Origin: Dermacentor variabilis
Lineage: Eukaryota; Arthropoda; Arachnida; Ixodida; Ixodidae
Assembly (NCBI RefSeq): GCF_050947875.1
Contig: NC_134573.1
Coordinates: 33,749,615-33,813,614, forward strand
DNA: 64,000 nucleotides
Direction: 5' to 3'
The notes beneath the pieces are model-generated. The model was not told the origin of the DNA. It saw only the letters and a program-made list of their open reading frames with translations, and searched no databases. This document shows positions 1-11,205 of the stretch, one piece after another; the first letter of the stretch is position 1, and every line of letters starts with the position of its first letter. The position numbers were made by a program, and so were the translations under genes.

Positions 1-296
1 CAGAACGCCGCCGCCGTCTGCTCGTTTACTTCTCCGAGACAGAGCTGGCCAGTTCCGGTCGCCCGGTCAATCAACGTACACCACGACCTTTGGTGAGACC
101 GGCGCCACTCATTTCGTCAGCTTGTCGCCGCGTGGTCGCGTCGAGACTGTTGTGCGTCCCTGCCGCCGTGGCAAGCCCGGACTCGCGCACTACTTAGCTC
201 CATACTAGCCCCAAATGCAAGTCTTGATGTGTATTTGAGTGTTCCTTTTATGTTTGCTATTTTCTTCTATTTATTTTTAAGCCTTCGTTAGTTCCT
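1..296. other. Left edge, unassigned
   Basis: This GC-rich start of the window is open in two + frames, to a stop near position 206 or 210. Neither translation resembles a family I recognise. From about 210 it becomes T-rich and runs into the hairpin. It could be the end of an exon or of another retroelement, but I cannot tell which. Confidence 0.3.
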
Positions 297-465
297 AACT
301 GTTTAAGGCTAGTAGCGCCGCTCAGGACGAGCAAAAAAGGAAAGAGGTAGAGGTAATCAAAGGGAGCGGAAACAGTAGCGCTCACCCTGTTTTCCGCTCC
401 CTTTGATTACCCCTACCTCTTTCCTTTTTGCTCGTCCTGAGCGGCGCTACTAGCCTTAAACAGTT
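297..465. repeat. Near-perfect 79-bp inverted repeat (hairpin)
   Basis: Positions 297-375 and 387-465 are reverse complements with about two one-base indels and one mismatch, separated by an 11-base loop (376-386). The arms begin AACTGTTTAAGG and include GCGGCGC and GGACGAGC. The block TACCAACTCGCCC (472-484) follows directly. The same block adjoins two other foldbacks in the window. The arms are too similar to be an ancient chance pairing. It could be a mobile foldback end, a hairpin-forming transcript, or an inverted-duplication artefact of assembly. Confidence 0.85.
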
Positions 466-1079
466 ATGACATACCAACTCGCCCAAACTGCCACGCTTTT
501 GACCTTCACTTCGTTAGTTCCATTAAACGTTTGTGTGTGTGTGTTCGAAACAAACGGCTTTGTCCTCAATTGGGTTCTCGGAGGCTCCGCCTAAGAGAAC
601 CATCAGAACCTTTTGAGTACACGAACCTTTGTCCCATATTAGGGTCATCACAGCATCGTAAGCTCGCGATAATATTTTCGGTATGATAGACCACCACAAA
701 CCGTTTGGGAATTCACTCGAAGGGCAGGCGCACACGACTGACGCGACTCGGCCCAGTTCGAGGCGCGGGCGGCAGCCTTCTCCATCGGCGGGCCCACCGG
801 CCGTCCGGATCGTGACGTCAGTGTGGTGTGCGCGCCCATTGGTGGAGGTTCGTGTGCAGATGCTTCGTAGGAGTAAACCCCCCCCCCTCCCCCTTTTTTT
901 TTTTCTAGAGTCGCAGGAACGAAAATGGCGTTTACCTTAGTGGCTCGTCCAATATCCAAGCTCCCATCTTTAAGCGGAACTGCCGGAAGAGGAAACCAAT
1001 TTTAAATTAAAAAATTTTATACTCTGCTTTCACAACTTCAGGAGTTCTTTTCCTGGGAAAGAGGGGACTGGCCCACATA
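466..1079. other. Gene-free spacer
   Basis: It contains the TACCAACTCGCCC block (472-484), a GT run near 531-542 and a C/T-rich tract at 878-905. No coding signal is recognisable. The 3' LTR expected for the adjacent Gypsy element is not visible here. Confidence 0.4.
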
Positions 1080-1099
1080 CAGTGCGGTAGAATGTCATC

Positions 1100-1996
1100 T
1101 CAATTTTTGTGATCCACGTCTACGTACATACTCAGCATATCCGCGACAGTCTTGTTCAAGCGTTCTCTTAGGCCGTTCGTTTCCAGGTGATGGGCGGTGG
1201 TCTTTCGGTGAGCCGTGCCGCTGAGGCTAAGCACTGTCTTTACAAGTGCAGACGTAAAAGCAGTCCCTCTGTCCGTTATTTTCACCGCTGGCGCACCGTG
1301 CCTCAGAACCACGTTTTCAATAAATAGTCGCTCTGCTTCGACTGCGATGCCGCTTGGAAGGGGCTAGGTTTCTGCATAGCGCGTCAGATAATCGGTGGCA
1401 ATTATTACCCACCCATTGCCAGTATTGGAAGTCAGGAATGGTCAGAGAATGTCCATCCCGATTTGGGCAAATGGGGTCGTGGGCACTTGGACTGGTTATA
1501 GTAGCCCAGCTGGTTTCATAAGTGGTGGTTTGCGTCATTGACAATCGAGGTACGTGTGCTAATTTTTCTCAAAGGCGGCAATACTGGGCCAGCAATACTT
1601 CTCTTTGACTCGGGCCAGTGTTCACGTGTAGCCGAGGTGGTCAGATGTCTGTTCATCGTGGCAGGCTTGCAAGACCTCATGACGGATAGACATTGGGACA
1701 AGTAGGCGGCTGCTTCCGCTTGCAGATAAATTCTTGTAGAGAACATCATTAGTGAAGCAGAATGATGGCAAGATTCTTGCAAATGTTTTGGGCCCGCTTG
1801 TAGTCCGCGCTTCTGAAAAATCAATTAGCGGAATCAGTTCGCTGTCTTTCCGCTGCTGACGAAAAATGGTGGCCGTGTCTAGAGCTCCTATGAAAGCCAT
1901 GACTTCGTCATTTTCTGTGACTTCCTGCTCAATCGGTGACCATGAAAGGCAGTCATCATCGGAGTGCTGTCTTGCGGATTTGTACACCATTGTCAT
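1100..1996 (-). pseudogene. Gypsy integrase remnant (zinc-binding region and catalytic core)
   Basis: The high-coordinate end (1622-1996) carries the RNase H tail ending in a YKS-like motif and the H-H/C-C region with CHDEQTSDHLGYT. The low-coordinate end (1100-1312) carries the core: ITDRGTAF holds the second catalytic aspartate, and TNGLRERLNK lies around the catalytic glutamate, changed here from the usual TNGLTERLNK. The region between (1317-1600) is frameshifted. Family knowledge: integrase joins element cDNA to the host chromosome. Several frame breaks rule out function. Homology stops shortly after the MYVDVDHKN segment, so the C-terminal domain is missing. Confidence 0.8.
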
Positions 1997-2005
1997 ATCG
2001 CATTC

Positions 2006-2328
2006 TTAAAGGCTTAGGCTCCAATGCGCTAGTTCACCGGACGGATGCTTCAAGTTCTTCAGCCAGCAAAGTGAGTGATGATCGCTGACAACACTAAAGG
2101 AACGGCCATAAAGATATGGGCGAAACTTCATAACTGCCCATACCACCAGAAGGCATTCCTTTTCTGTGGTTGAGTATTTAAACTCGGCGCGTAAGAGCGT
2201 CATACTTGCGCATGCATGACTCTTTCGGCTGAGTCTTGCCACTGCACGAGCACAGCGCCTAGACCTACGTTGCTAGCGTCCGTATGACTCATGGTAGGAG
2301 AGTCCTCGTCAAAGTGAGCCAGTACAGG
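2006..2328 (-). pseudogene. Gypsy RNase H remnant
   Basis: On the - strand the frame resumes at about 2328 with PVLAHFDED and a TDAS motif holding the first catalytic Asp. It continues through [19 protein letters not shown] (Glu at the E-C-L motif) and ends with [10 protein letters not shown] (the later catalytic Asp). These are the usual Gypsy RNase H landmarks. A nested LINE (2329-3130) separates this block from the RT. About a dozen residues expected between FVRGD of the RT tether and PVLAHFDED are not visible, so a short deletion accompanied the insertion. Confidence 0.8.
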
Positions 2329-3130
2329 ATATTTATTTATTTATTTAAAAATACCTTACAGGCCTCAAAGTGACGCATTGAGTAAGGGGGGCAGTACATA
2401 GAAAATACATAGAATACAAGACATCTATAAACCGTATCTGTTTACAACCTACAACCAAGGTACAACTGAGATGAAAAAAGAATTAATTAGTTCATGATTC
2501 ACTAGGGAAAAAAATAAACATAAAAACATAATATAATAACAAGGAATGAATCACACAGATTGTTTTCAGTGAAGTCGTGTAATTAATAAAAACAGTAATA
2601 ATGAAAACAATGACAGAAAAGTTACGGACGCGACATTCCAACGAAACGGTAAACATAGCGACATAACGGTAATAATGCGAAAATAAGCTGTAAAAGATAG
2701 TGCAAGTATAGAAAGCATTGTGCGACAAACGTAGAACTTCACTTTTCTTTAGTCATGTATTCAGTCAAGGCATCACGGAATGAATCGTAATTAGATTGGC
2801 TTGCAATGCTGTCCGGGAGCGAATTCCATATTCTGATAGCACGAGGAAGAGCAGAGTAATGGAATGCTTTTGTAGACCCCTAAAGGCGGGCATAGCTGAA
2901 ATGATTATGAAGCCTATGTGACGTGGAGTAGGGTCGTTTCAAGCATGCGGGTGTTCGAGTGGAGGGAAGGAATTTGTGGAACAGTGATAAAAGGGCAATG
3001 TCTCGGCGAGTGCTCAAGGATTGTAACGAAAGCTTAAGTTGTATTTGTGTAACACTAGACTGGTAGCTGTAATCGTTTATGATGAAGCGGCTTGCTCTAT
3101 TCTGGATCTGTTTGCAGGTGCTGTCAAAGA
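2329..3130 (-). mobile_element. 5'-truncated CR1/L2-like LINE inserted in Gypsy RNase H
   Basis: The low-coordinate end is (ATTT)n at 2329-2345 followed by an AAAATAC tract, matching the 3' ends of the LINEs at 25037 and 41638. Translation of 2760-3130 on the - strand gives the C-terminal end of a LINE ORF2: a QIQNRASRF segment (the usual RIQNRAARF), then an RPYSTSHRLHN stretch, then WNSLPDSIAS. Only the last fifth of an ORF2 and the 3' UTR are present. It splits the Gypsy frame between FVRGD and PVLAHF. I do not see a clean target duplication. Confidence 0.75.
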
Positions 3131-3817
3131 TCGATCGCCCCGCACGAAGGCAACGTCTTCTCTTGTAAGGCGCGTTAACGGGAAAGCTACATGCAAAATA
3201 TTGGCAATAAACTTTCTGTAATACGCGCAGAAACCTAGAAAACGCCTCACTGCCTTCTTGTCCGTTGTGGCGGCTGTGATCTTGTCGGGGTCAGGGCGGA
3301 CGCCTCGATGACTCTCAACATTACCTAAGAAATCGAGTTCCTCGAAACCGAAGTGACACTTGTCTGTTTTCAATGTTAGGCCGGTCGACCGTATCGTTCG
3401 TAGAACCGCAAGCAGCCGTCTCAGGTGTTCCTCGAACGTTGCCGAAAAAACTATAACGTCGTCGAGGGGTACAAGGCATGTCTGCCACTTCAGGCCTGAC
3501 AGAACCGTATCCATGAGACGCTGAAATGTTGCTGGAGCTGAGCGCAAACCGAAAGGCAGGACCTTGGATTCGTAAAGCCCGTCAGGCGTTTCGAAAGCAG
3601 TCTTTTCTCTGTCTCCCTCGTCAACATCGATTTCCCAATAGCTACTCTTTAGGTACATCGACGAGAAGTAGCGTTCATGCCTCAGTCTGTCGAGAAAATC
3701 TTCCATACACAGTAACGGGTACACGTTTTTCTTTGTCACCCGGTTAAGCTTACGGCAGTCGACACAAAAAAGTTGGCTGCCGTTTTTCTTTTGGCCATCA
3801 CTACCGGCGATGCCCAC
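3131..3817 (-). pseudogene. Gypsy reverse transcriptase, active site altered
   Basis: A long open stretch holds the classic Gypsy RT series: FCVDCRKLNRVTKKNVYPL, the YFSSMYLKSSYWEI block (usually a D at SSxDLxSGYWQI), TAFETPDGLYE, PFGLRSAPATFQRLMD, then the catalytic box. The box reads PLDDVIVFS instead of YLDDVIVFS, and the block-A aspartate position reads YLKSS. Both are unlikely to support activity. The C-terminal thumb and connection (HFGFEELDFLGN, then RRFLGFCAYYRKFI) are well kept. The nearly continuous frame suggests this section aged less, or by luck escaped indels. Confidence 0.88.
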
Positions 3818-4008
3818 GGGCTATTTGATAGTTGGATATCGTCATAGGCGAGCATTTTCTTCACGTGCTCTTAGATGGTTTCGCGTTCTTTTGGCGCTGC
3901 AACGTATGGGTTTTGTTGGATTGGTCTCGCTTTCTCTTCTGTGATAATCCGGTGCTTTGTCAGTGGCATCTGACCGACCCTGAATGTCGAAGAGAAGCAA
4001 TCGCGAAA

Positions 4009-5097
4009 CTAGTGCAGCAGGTCCACAAGGCGCTTCCTTTCCATTGGTAATAGGCTCGCTCTCACGTCAAGTACAGGTAACAGTGCCGAAGCGTCTTGCT
4101 CTCCCTGTTGTAATGTAAGGCATTCGCCGAATTCCGCAATCTCGTCGAGGTAAGCGACTGCTGCACCTTTTGCAGTGCGTCGTCGTTTCTTGCTGAAGTT
4201 TGTCAGCAGTGCTTCTATTTGCCCCCGCATTACACTGACAAGACTTCTGAGCATGGCAGCACCTTGAGTGGGCAGAAGCGTAATTGTCTGCTCAGCAAGA
4301 CCTTCTCCATGGTATTCTGTGTCGCTCCTGACGGAAACAAAGACAGCAAGATAACGTTGGTGTGGTCACGTCGTCTATGGTTCGCAAGGACTTCCGTTGT
4401 AGTTCTGCACTTTCGTCCCCTGAAAAGATTAGTATAATTTCCGGTATGTTGATGATGGCGCCGTACTCGCGTAAGATGTCCATACGTAATATTACACGTT
4501 TGCAAAAGTCGGAGAAAATAACAAAATTTGCGACGAGTGATAAATCCTCTATGTTGATAATTGCAGTACACTTGCCAGTCGGTGTCAGTAGCTGGCCTCC
4601 AGCACCTTAACTGTGCGGCCCTGACCACTCTATTTTCACATTGCGAAGTGCGTCCGCCAGTTTTTCGCTTACGATCGAAAAGTCCGCGCCAGTGTCTACC
4701 AGCGCCCTCCTGTCATGGCCGTCAATTGATAGAGTAACATCGGCTCTAACAATTTCGTCTGTCGTCAAATCATCTGGCTGTATGGGCTGCTCGTTCGACG
4801 GCAATGGTTCCCTGAGGTCGCGGCCTTCGGTTACCCCGGCGTGGGCTGGGAGATCGCCCTCAGGCCACGTTGGTGGAACTGCGTCTTTCAGGTGGAAAAA
4901 GATGTCCCGGAGAAGGGGAGCACGACCGGTCAGAATCCGCTCGTCAGCTCGTCGAATTCGCGTGAATGTTCGCTCCGCTGCCGTCGAAAGCCTGACGAGA
5001 AGCAGTGGATGGAAATGCTTGGTACCCTGCGACGCGATAAGGGCAATAACGACAGATGTGTCCCGCTTCCCCGCAGTGGAAGCGCAAGGGCCTGTAG
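4009..5097 (-). pseudogene. Gypsy protease and nucleocapsid zinc knuckle remnant
   Basis: A CCHC knuckle (HCGEAGHICRYC) lies just below 5097. Further on, near 4680-4700, is a retropepsin active site ALVDTGADFSIVS with the catalytic DTG intact, preceded by a strand like VTLSIDGH. Downstream on the - strand (4254-4009) is the linker to the RT, with MERKRLVDLL. Frames shift between these blocks. Family role: the protease releases Gag and Pol products, and the knuckle binds the element RNA. An RTE 3' end (5098-5660) separates this from the rest of gag. The frame joins across it (..TAD then YRPLRFHCGEAG). Confidence 0.75.
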
Positions 5098-5660
5098 TCA
5101 TCATCATCATCATCATCAGCCTGGTTACGCCCACTGCAGGGCAAAGGCCTCTCCCATGCTTCTCCAACAACCCCGGTCATGTACTAATTGTGGCCATGCC
5201 GTCCCTGCAAACTTCTTAATCTCATCCGCCCACCTAACTTTCTGCCGCCCCCTGCTACGCTTCCCTTCCCTTGGGATCCAGTCCGTAACCCTTAATGACC
5301 ATCGGTTATCTTCCCTCCTCATTACATGTCCTGCCCATGCCCATTTCTTTTTCTTGATTTCAACTAAGATGTCATTAACTCGCGTTTGTTCCCTCACCCA
5401 ATCTGCTCTTTTCTTATCCCTTAACGTTACACCTATCATTCTTCTTTCCATAGCTCGTTGTGTCGTCCTCAATTTGAGTAGAACCCTTTTAGTAAGCCTC
5501 CAGGTTTCTGCCCCGTAGGTGAGTACTGGTAAGACACAGCTATTATATACTTTTCTCTTGAGGGATAATGGCAACCTGCTGTTCATGATTTGGGAATGCC
5601 TGCCAAACGCACTCCAGCCCATTCTTATTCTTCTGATTATTTCTGATTTCTGATTTTTTA
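5098..5660 (-). mobile_element. 5'-truncated RTE LINE inserted in Gypsy gag
   Basis: It begins with (CAT)n at 5098-5116, which is the (ATG)n tail read on the - strand. Upstream is the RTE ORF C-terminus, which includes HSQIMNSRLPLSLKRK, SCVLPVLTYGAETW, RRMIGVTLRD, GHVMRREDNRW and FALQWA. The same segment recurs at 30675-32184 and 33580-36415. Flanks show a short TGACT-like repeat on both sides, although the tail makes the edge ambiguous. Removing the insert restores the Gypsy knuckle frame. Confidence 0.88.
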
Positions 5661-6600
5661 GTCAGCTGTGTGCCAAATGTCGGTTCTGGGAAGTGGTGAT
5701 TCCGTCGGTTGTTCCCTACGGTACCAGCAAGGCGATGCTAGTGCTGACTGCTGGTGATACTGCGGCGTCGGCATCGGAAGTGGCGGTCATCGGGCAACAT
5801 CTGCGTAGCTGGGCTGCCAGGTCAGGGGATGTGGCTCGGGAGCCGAAAACGCTTGCCTTATTTCTTGGCGAACAACTTGAGCCACCGACGCAGCTGTGCA
5901 TTCACTTGGCGTGGCAGTGAGCTTCTTCATCTCTTCCTGAACTGCTTCGCGTATCAGCCGACGCAAGGAACCCTCGTCTGTGGCCGTCACGGCTGCAGCG
6001 CTTGCCGCTCCACTGCTGCTCAGGTGATCACACCGGCGGCAGTGTAGGCGTGACGCGCGCTCTATGGCTGTCGATTCTTTAATAAATTCATCGACACTTG
6101 TCGGCGAGTTCCGCACAAGACAAGCGAACAGCTGCTCCTTTACGCCGCGCAGGAGGTTGCTGAGCTTTTTTGCTTCGGACATATCGGGGTCTGCACGTCG
6201 ACAAAGACGAGCCATGTCCTCAGCAAACATGGCAACAGTTTCATTCGGCTTTTGAATCCGCAATTCGAAAAGACGCTGCGCGTGGTCTCGCCTTTTGGTG
6301 CTCCCGAATGTATGGAGGAACTGGCGGCGGAACTCATCCCAGCTTGCCGAGTCTCCCTCGCGATTTACGAACCACGAGTGGAGTCCGTCTTCAACAGAGA
6401 TAGCTTCAGTCCAGCACGCCCCTCATTCTACTCGGCTGCGCGCTCGTACTCCTCGAGCCAATCTTTTGCATCCTTGTAGGCGTCGCCGTGGAAGCCCACG
6501 GGATATCATAGAGTCAGAAGAGTCACCTGTGGACAGCCTGCGTCTACCATGTTTAGGCGCTCGGGGTAACAGGCAAGCTTCCTGGTAGGGTACCAAATTC
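5661..6600 (-). pseudogene. Gypsy Gag remnant
   Basis: The clearest stretch (6263-5787) reads MRIQKPNETVAMFAEDMARLCRRADPDM and continues with ACLVRNSPTSVDEFI and EEMKKLTATP. This is the helical capsid-like region of Mag-type Gypsy Gag. Upstream (6600-6263) is a frameshifted N-terminal part. The protein would form the element's intracellular particle. Frame breaks rule out function. The gag region lies directly after the primer-binding site, as expected. Confidence 0.7.
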
Positions 6601-6706
6601 TGGGTTTCGGCCTAATAGGCGACGGCTGGAGCGGCGAACGGTTGTTTTGACACGCGAAAAACGTCCTGGGCTTGATGTGGGGCTGTTGACTGGCGTCCCA
6701 ACCATT

Positions 6707-7471
<765 letters not shown>

Positions 7472-9467
7472 CAATTATGAGCAATATGAAAGGGAACACA
7501 GGAACGCGTGGCAAACAGCCTCGAAACAAACTCGGAACGATACGGGGATGGCGCTGTGAAAAACAAAGGGGGAAAGGAGGGCGCTCTTCCACTAACAGTC
7601 AGCACTCCCACCACGATGACATTTCTACAAAGCAGCAGCTTCATGTCATTTCGCCGGTAATATGGTATCGTCTGACGGCCGATAAGCCGGTAATCGTCGC
7701 AGTGACTTACACCGATTCATTGTCTTTTCTTTCATTCATTCTTTTTTTTTTCACGCAACCACTTCATATAGCACTCTTAGACCAAACTTGTCCTGTATGA
7801 CAAACCGATTCCTTATTTAAATCGACATACCCGGTTGTCAGTGACACCTCGAACAGCGGCGGCGCTCGAACCAATGACGGCAGAGGAATAGAATAAAGAA
7901 AAAAAAAACATTGACAAACTGTCTCTCGTGCGACTTTGTTGCACCAAGTTCGTTCAGAAAAATTCACCTAGCACACTGCAGTCGCCCACGCAGAGCAGTT
8001 AACTGTGATTTTGCAACCTCAAGATGCCTCGAGTGCCTTTAAACAGCGGAAAAATATAAATGTCCCAAAGAGGTTATACGCAGCGAAATATTGCTCTCGT
8101 GACAGGCCGCCCATTGATAATGGTCAACCGGATTATCCAGGCTTACCGAGACGAAGGATGTATAAACGATGCGCCGCAACGCAGACGACCCCGATCAACA
8201 ATGAACGACCAAGGTCTTTGCATCGTGGCTGCCGTCAGCGACAAACCATTTCAAAGTGCAAATGGCATTCGAGGTGCTCTCGGCCTAGACAACTTCAGCG
8301 ACAGCACAATACGACGAAGGCTTAAAGAAGCAGGACTGCGAAGTCGCATCACCGCACGGATAACTCTGCTCATCGCAGCCAACAAAGCAGCTCGCCTGAG
8401 GCTCACTGCTGAACTCCGCAGCTGGAGCGAGAACGAGTGGAAGTATGTGGTTTTCTCTGATAAGTCCACGTTCTCGAGCCGCTGCGACCAACGGAAGAGA
8501 ATGTGGCAGACTGACAACAAACGGTTTAGTCCGCAGAATATCCAGGAGGTGGCCGCCAGCGGACGCGTGTCTGTGGACGTCTGGGGGGCGATTTCCCACA
8601 AAGGCCTTGGCCCACTGGTGAGAATTGATGGGAGGTTGACCAGTGCTGCATATTGCACTCTGTTCGAGCACCAGATGGTTCGTTATGTGTTGAGCGGTCC
8701 ACACCCGCATGGGTGTTATCTTTTCGGGCAGGACTTGTCTCCCGTTCATACATCGTAAAACGTGGCGCGCCTTTTGGAACAGTGAGGGCTAATGCAACTG
8801 CAGTGGTGCGCTAAGGGTGCCGACATGAATATTATAGAGCATGTTTGGGACGGTATGAAAGTGAACCTTTCGAAGAGGTCGTTAAAATTGGCGAACTCCG
8901 ACCAACTATGGGAAGCAATATAACATGAGTGGAAGCGCCTTCAGCATGATACCGCATTCATCGAGGCTCTCTACGCGTCTCTGCCCCAAAAAATGGAGGC
9001 CGTCGTTCAAGTTGGCGGTGGCATGACGGGTTATTAGGCCACCAACGAACAAAACAAAGGACGAGCATAAGCTGGCATGACGTTATTTCCTTATTTTATT
9101 TGCTACAATATCTTTTTAATATTCGACAAGCGCCAATAAACTTATTTTGAACTCACCCATACAGCCCATTTTTTTCCTATTTAGAAGATTTACGGAAAAT
9201 AAATATCGAATTAAGGAACAGTGCTACATTTAGTAATGATTTCGGCTCAAAAACTTACCAGTGACGCAATATCTAACAGTATTATCACTGTCTGCTGGCG
9301 ATTCGAAATTCCACCCCTTGCAGCCCACGGCGGGAGCGCGAACAGTTGTTAGACAGCGTCCCCCTTTCCACTTTGTTTCCGACGGCGGCCGCAGCGTTTC
9401 AACCATAGGTGGGTCTGAGGGTGTTTCCTACGCGTTCCCGTGTTCCCTTTCATATTGCTCATAATAG
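7472..9467 (+). mobile_element. Tc1-type DNA transposon with long inverted repeats (1,996 bp)
   Basis: The left end CAATTATGAGCAATATG and the right end, reverse-complemented, CTATTATGAGCAATATG are each flanked by TA (7470-7471 and 9468-9469), the Tc1/mariner target duplication. The inverted match continues about 150 bp inward with mismatches and a central gap. Both arms contain GAAAGGGAACAC, GGAACGCGT and GGAAAG/GGGGAAAGG tracts. The transposase remnant (8024-9037) lies between them on the + strand. The length is typical of Tc1 elements with long terminal repeats. It is inactive because the transposase has in-frame stops. Confidence 0.85.
8024..9037 (+). pseudogene. Tc1 transposase (DD34E) with four in-frame stops
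   Basis: A single frame of 338 codons from ATG 8024 to TAG 9037 can be followed without frameshift, broken by TAA at 8057 and 8756, a TGA near 8785 and a TAA near 8920. The N-terminal part is a paired helix-turn-helix DNA-binding region (NIALVTGRPLIMVNRI, then STIRRRLKEAGLRSR). The catalytic triad is visible as VVFSDKSTFS (first Asp), GQDLSPVHT (second Asp) and MNIIEHVWD (Glu). Exactly 34 residues lie between the second Asp and the Glu, the DD34E signature of Tc1. It cuts and pastes the flanking repeats. Only point mutations have accumulated, so the insertion is moderately young. Confidence 0.88.
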
Positions 9468-9803
9468 TACAAGATGGCACATGAACGAGGTATTTAGTAA
9501 TGCCCCTATATTCTGGAGAGTAGCGCCACTGCTAGATCATTGCTGCCACACCCTCACCCGCGCCACTTTCATTCTCGTTTTCCTCCTCGCTGGCGCCGCG
9601 CCGGCGCTTCCCGCGGGATGAATGGCTGCGGCTCGCGAAAACGCCCTATGAGCTGACACTCACGTCAAGGAGACATCAAACTTGTTTTAGCTGTTTTTTA
9701 TTATTTTTATTCGGTCGCTATTCGCGCGCCACGTCTGTATCGCGCTGCCCCGCGGAGCACGTGAATTTTGCAAGTTAGTTGAGCTTCGATTGCCGAATAA
9801 ACA
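9468..9803. other. GC-rich spacer upstream of the THAP-like exon
   Basis: The stretch 9540-9640 is CpG-rich (GCCGCGCCGGCGC) and could be a small promoter island for the exon that starts at 9804. I see no TATA box or other defined signal. Confidence 0.25.
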
Positions 9804-9965
9804 ATGCCTCGATGCTGCGCTTTTCGATATAGCAGCAGGCGGGAAAAGGGACTGGCATTGTTTGCAATCCTTGGAAGTAAACGAGACGTCGTGTGGCAAA
9901 AACAATGGCTCCACAACATCACAGGACTTGGCACCTTCGAAACACGCACTTGCCTTCTTTGCGAG
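9804..9965 (+). CDS. Candidate first exon of a THAP-domain protein
   Basis: From ATG 9804 the 54 codons read MPRCCAFRYSSRREKG, then VWQKQWLHNI, ending TRTCLLCE. The start MPxCC, the spaced Trp and a terminal LCE match the C2CH THAP zinc finger, in which exon 1 often ends just before the final histidine. A donor-like GAG/GCAAGT follows at 9966, which would be a rarer GC-type donor. The residue usually Cys after CCAFR is Tyr (TAT), so the finger may be broken. THAP fingers bind DNA and occur in P-element transposases and in host regulators. I could not find the next exon, so this may be a fragment of a P-type transposon or a host gene. Confidence 0.35.
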
Positions 9966-11205
9966 GCAAGTACTGTACTTCTCCTAATAATTGTAGGCAA
10001 GGCTGCACGATTATTTTTATAATGTTATCAAGCTAGACTTTTTCTTAAGTTCATCACGGTGCAGCACTGCACATTTAGTGCGTGTAAAACATCTCGCTAA
10101 CCGTTTTTCTTTTTTTTTTTTTTGAGCTCTTCGCGTCACTGCAGTGTTTTGTTTTTTGGCGTTTACATTACTTTTACGCCAAATATCCTTTACAATGTTC
10201 TGCTCGCGACCCACCGTCGCTTCTTCAATTCATAAATTTTATGTATAGCACTTGGGAAGCCACGGAAGCACGCAAATTTTAGAGTTTTCTATGTTTAGGT
10301 GCGCCTCTGTGCGGTAAAAATATTTTGTTTTTCATACAAGCATTTTTTTAACAGTCCAAGACCTGAATCCCACTATGAGGTTACACAACAGATTACTAGA
10401 GTCTTTTGACATATATGCAATAAAAAACTGTTCCCTATGTCCGCCGTTGTTTTGTGACGATGTAACTAAAGGCGGAGTGTTTATGTTCACCAACAAAAAA
10501 AAAAAACCTTCAGGTCGCAATAACTCCTCCGTGGCTCATGTCCGACAGTATTTCTTTTTCTTTTTGCGAACTGCTTACCCTTTGCGAACGCATAATCAGG
10601 CCTACAAATCTCTGCACCATTTTTCTTTCATTAATTATTATGTGCATCTCTATGAGCTTGGTAGCTCCGTAGAGTTAAGTGTCAGAAGTTCTCGAACACC
10701 GGCAGCGAATCGGTTGAATAAAACAAGATTGGCAATAAGAATGGTTTCTGTCAAACCAAATAATGCTAAGTTCTTATACATGAATTGGCGTGATTTTTCA
10801 AACGCATACTGTAGAGGCCCACCTTTCAGTTTTTGACATTCAGAATTTAAAAAAAAAATAACGCTTCACGTCTGCTAAATGTTATTATGTCGGCACCCGC
10901 TGTACAGCAAGCAGCCAGCAAAAAGAAAGAAAATTGCGTAACTGACGGGCTTCATTCGCGCCGCGTCACAGAATACGAGCTACGCGCATTGCATTTGGCC
11001 CCTCAGTTCTGGTAAAATGTACGTGTTGCATTCTGTTTGTTTATTGTGAAGCAACGTAAGTGAACTTCTGATGCGTGCATTGTTTAATTTATTGACTCTA
11101 CACACAAGCCCAGAATACGTCCATAGCGTAGTGACGTTGTCTCCAGTGCTTTCGGTGCCCACGATAAAGGTGGCTTTACGGTAACAAACCAGCTATTGCT
11201 TATTT
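9966..11205. other. Gene-free stretch
   Basis: AT-rich sequence with several poly-A or poly-T runs (10110-10124, 10495-10506, 10847-10859). I recognise no coding segment or known repeat. Confidence 0.4.
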
